Below the pieces are notes generated by a model. That model saw only the letters and a program-made list of their open reading frames with translations. It was not told the DNA's origin and searched no databases. 64,000 bases of DNA from Haemophilus haemolyticus_L (GTDB taxonomy: Bacteria; Pseudomonadota; Gammaproteobacteria; Enterobacterales; Pasteurellaceae): NCBI RefSeq assembly GCF_003490595.1, contig NZ_QQGY01000009.1:36443-100442 (forward strand). Direction: 5' to 3'. Below, in pieces: positions 62,259-64,000 of this stretch (the first letter of the stretch is position 1; every line of letters begins with the position of its first letter). Made by a program: the position numbers and the translations under genes.

Positions 62259-63785
62259 TTATTCTCCTTTAGTTTCATCAATCGTTAATTTGGTGTCGCT
62301 TTTCCATTTTAAGCGAGAGAGGAAGAACGCCACGACAAGTAAGCTAATAGACATCCCCCAACCAAAGGTGTTTACAAACCAGTTTGGATAACCTTCGTAA
62401 CCTTCAGAGAAGACTTTTGCCCCTTCGCTGAAAAGCATGAATGCTAAAACGCCACTCGTTAATACAATACATAAACGCCAGAAGAAACCTACTTTGAAAG
62501 ATGATGTTTCGTTTAAGTGATTACCTAATAAACCGAGTTTTTCATTTGCCACAATCGCAATTAAAGAAGCAAATGCTACGGCAACAATACCGAAATAGTT
62601 CACGAATTTGTCGAACACATCTAACATTGGTAAGCCAGTTGTCGTACCAAATAAAATGACAGAAACTAACATCATTGGTACACCAACGATGAATGTTACT
62701 TTCCCACGGCTAATGCGAATTTTATCCTGAATTGCGGAAATAATTACTTCGATAACTGAGATGAATGAAGTCAATGCGGCAAAGGTTAATGAACCAAAGA
62801 ATAACACGCCTAGCACTTCGCCAAATGGTGCTTTGTTGATGATGGTTGGGAACGCGAAAAATGCTAAACCAATTCCACCTTTTGCCACTTCACTCACTTC
62901 TTGACCTTGCGCAGTTGCAATAAAACCTAATGCTGCAAATACACCGATACCCGCTAATACTTCAAAGCTACTGTTAGCAAAACCTACAACTAAACCACTT
63001 CCCGTTAAATCGGATTCTTTTTTAAGATAAGAGGCGTAAGTCACCATAATCCCAAAGCCGATTGAAAGAGAGAAGAAGATTTGTCCATAAGCGGCAATCC
63101 ACACACTCGGGTTGGATAATTTTGTCCAATCTGGTGTAAATAACGCATCTAAACCTTTTGCCGCGCCGGGTAAGAATAAGGAATAAATCACAAGCGCCAT
63201 AAACATTACAACGAGCACTGGCATTAATACTGAGGAGACCTTAGCAATTCCTTTTTGGACGCCCATAGAAAGTACGCCTAAGGCAACAATCCACATCGCA
63301 ATTAATGGTGCGGTTACCATACCAACAAATTCAAAGCTGATACCATTTTTAATATCGCCCATTTTTAAAAATTCGCCGATGAAGAAATCAATAGGCTTAT
63401 CACCCCACGCACCAGTGAAAGAAAAATATGTATAGCTTGCTGCCCAACCTAATACCACGGCGTAATATAGTCCGATGATGACATTTACCATCATTTGCCA
63501 CCAGCCAAACACTTCAAAGTGTGCACTAAAACGGCGATAAGAAAGTGGCGCGCCACCACGATGACGGTGCCCAATGGCATAATCTAAGAATAAAAGAGGA
63601 ATCCCTGCGGTTAACAACGCGATAAGGTAAGGGATGATAAATGCTCCACCACCATTTTCATAAGTGGTATAAGGGAAACGCCAAATATTACCAAGACCGA
63701 CGGCCGAACCAATCGCGGCCATAATAAATGCACGACGACCAGAAAAAGTCTCTCGCTTTTGCGCTTTTTGAGCTGAGTGCGCCAT
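62259..63785 (-). CDS. Sodium-dependent (NSS) amino acid transporter, MetP-like
   Basis: 508-residue, 12-helix neurotransmitter:sodium symporter. RRAFIMAAIGSAVGLGNIWRFPY at 18-40 is the family's sodium/substrate site in helix 1, and SIGFGIMVTYASYL near 243 forms helix 6. The adjacent MetS-type peptide suggests methionine or alanine as substrate, which is inference. AGGA precedes the ATG. Confidence 0.92.
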   Translation of the reverse strand: MAHSAQKAQKRETFSGRRAFIMAAIGSAVGLGNIWRFPYTTYENGGGAFIIPYLIALLTAGIPLLFLDYAIGHRHRGGAPLSYRRFSAHFEVFGWWQMMVNVIIGLYYAVVLGWAASYTYFSFTGAWGDKPIDFFIGEFLKMGDIKNGISFEFVGMVTAPLIAMWIVALGVLSMGVQKGIAKVSSVLMPVLVVMFMALVIYSLFLPGAAKGLDALFTPDWTKLSNPSVWIAAYGQIFFSLSIGFGIMVTYASYLKKESDLTGSGLVVGFANSSFEVLAGIGVFAALGFIATAQGQEVSEVAKGGIGLAFFAFPTIINKAPFGEVLGVLFFGSLTFAALTSFISVIEVIISAIQDKIRISRGKVTFIVGVPMMLVSVILFGTTTGLPMLDVFDKFVNYFGIVAVAFASLIAIVANEKLGLLGNHLNETSSFKVGFFWRLCIVLTSGVLAFMLFSEGAKVFSEGYEGYPNWFVNTFGWGMSISLLVVAFFLSRLKWKSDTKLTIDETKGE

Positions 63786-63878
63786 AAATTATCCTATGTA
63801 AAAAAATGAAAAGAGTTTTAATATAATGAAATCTAATCATCAGTCAATAAATAAGCCAAAAGAGCGGTAAAAATGATC

Positions 63879-64000
63879 TGACCCCAAAAAGTTAGACTGT
63901 TATTTAAAGGATTGTTTTCGATATTGTATCGGACTCAGTCCTTTTAATTTTAGTTGAATCCGTCGATGATTATAGTAATCCAAATAATCTCTGACAGCAT
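63879..64000 (-). mobile_element. IS3-family (IS150-like) element, right end, cut by window edge
   Basis: The terminal repeat begins TGACCCCAAAAAGTTAGAC at 63879. The transposase reading frame inside is intact as far as the window shows. It supplies the reference for the decayed copies elsewhere in the window. Confidence 0.82.
63900..64000 (-). CDS. IS3-family transposase OrfB, C-terminal end only
   Basis: The last 32 residues are visible and read AVRDYLDYYNHRRIQ followed by LKLKGLSPIQYRKQSFK and a stop. The YNHRRIQ...KGLSPIQYR motif is the standard C-terminus of IS150-group integrase-type transposases. The catalytic DDE residues lie outside the window. Confidence 0.85.
   Translation of the reverse strand, partial: AVRDYLDYYNHRRIQLKLKGLSPIQYRKQSFK

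Overview
The window comes from a Pasteurellaceae chromosome of the Haemophilus influenzae / H. haemolyticus group. Three things point there. The 9-bp DNA uptake core AAGTGCGGT (or its complement) recurs throughout, inside genes and in terminators. The partial gene at the left edge begins like Haemophilus protein D (GlpQ). Haem-acquisition receptors of the HgpA/B/C type and a fused peroxiredoxin-glutaredoxin are present. I cannot settle the species. As I remember strain Rd, these gene blocks are not in Rd order, so this is probably a different strain or species.

Layout. 1-7.4 kb: glycerol-3-phosphate regulon, glpQ(partial)-unknown-glpT divergent from glpABC, with two perfect CRP sites between them. 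7.4-9.8 kb: an IS-derived remnant, asnA/asnC, hslR. 9.8-18.6 kb: nudE, an OPT-family oligopeptide transporter, a small membrane protein, cysQ, then the pentose-phosphate genes zwf, pgl and gnd with two small genes between pgl and gnd. 18.7-24.2 kb: dcuB, yibN-secB, aphA, hslVU with a heat-shock promoter. 24.4-36.7 kb: gph-rpe, gyrB, tex, greB, oxyR-fabR divergent from prx-grx, slyX, an FKBP isomerase, and yheO-tusDCB. 36.8-38.6 kb: four tRNA genes ahead of tuf. 38.7-43.2 kb: coaA and cydDC. 43.4-49.6 kb: two tandem haemoglobin/haptoglobin receptor genes, both without the CCAA repeats that normally switch this family. 49.6-54 kb: IS remnant, tpiA, a GNAT gene and xerC, ygfZ, yicC. 54-64 kb: tyrP with TyrR-like boxes, a BrnT/BrnA toxin-antitoxin pair, a YqhA-family gene, rmuC, a dihaem cytochrome c peroxidase divergent from a quinol NO reductase, an NSS transporter with its 31-residue MetS-type subunit, and the end of an IS3-family element cut by the window edge.

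Themes. Glycerol phosphate and glycerophosphodiester use is under CRP control. NADPH is generated through zwf-pgl-gnd. Redox and NO defence is represented by oxyR, prx-grx, ccp and norB. Haem is scavenged by two TonB-dependent receptors, as expected of a haem auxotroph, while cydDC supports assembly of cytochrome bd. Most of the window is ordinary core genome. The less ordinary material is the unknown secreted protein inside the glpT-glpQ operon, the repeat-free tandem receptor genes, a family of decayed IS150-like remnants sitting at gene ends and supplying hairpins, the BrnTA module, and a possible translated attenuator upstream of norB. I saw no rRNA, CRISPR array, prophage or clearly new multigene system. 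Family assignments rest on motif recognition and memory, without database searches.
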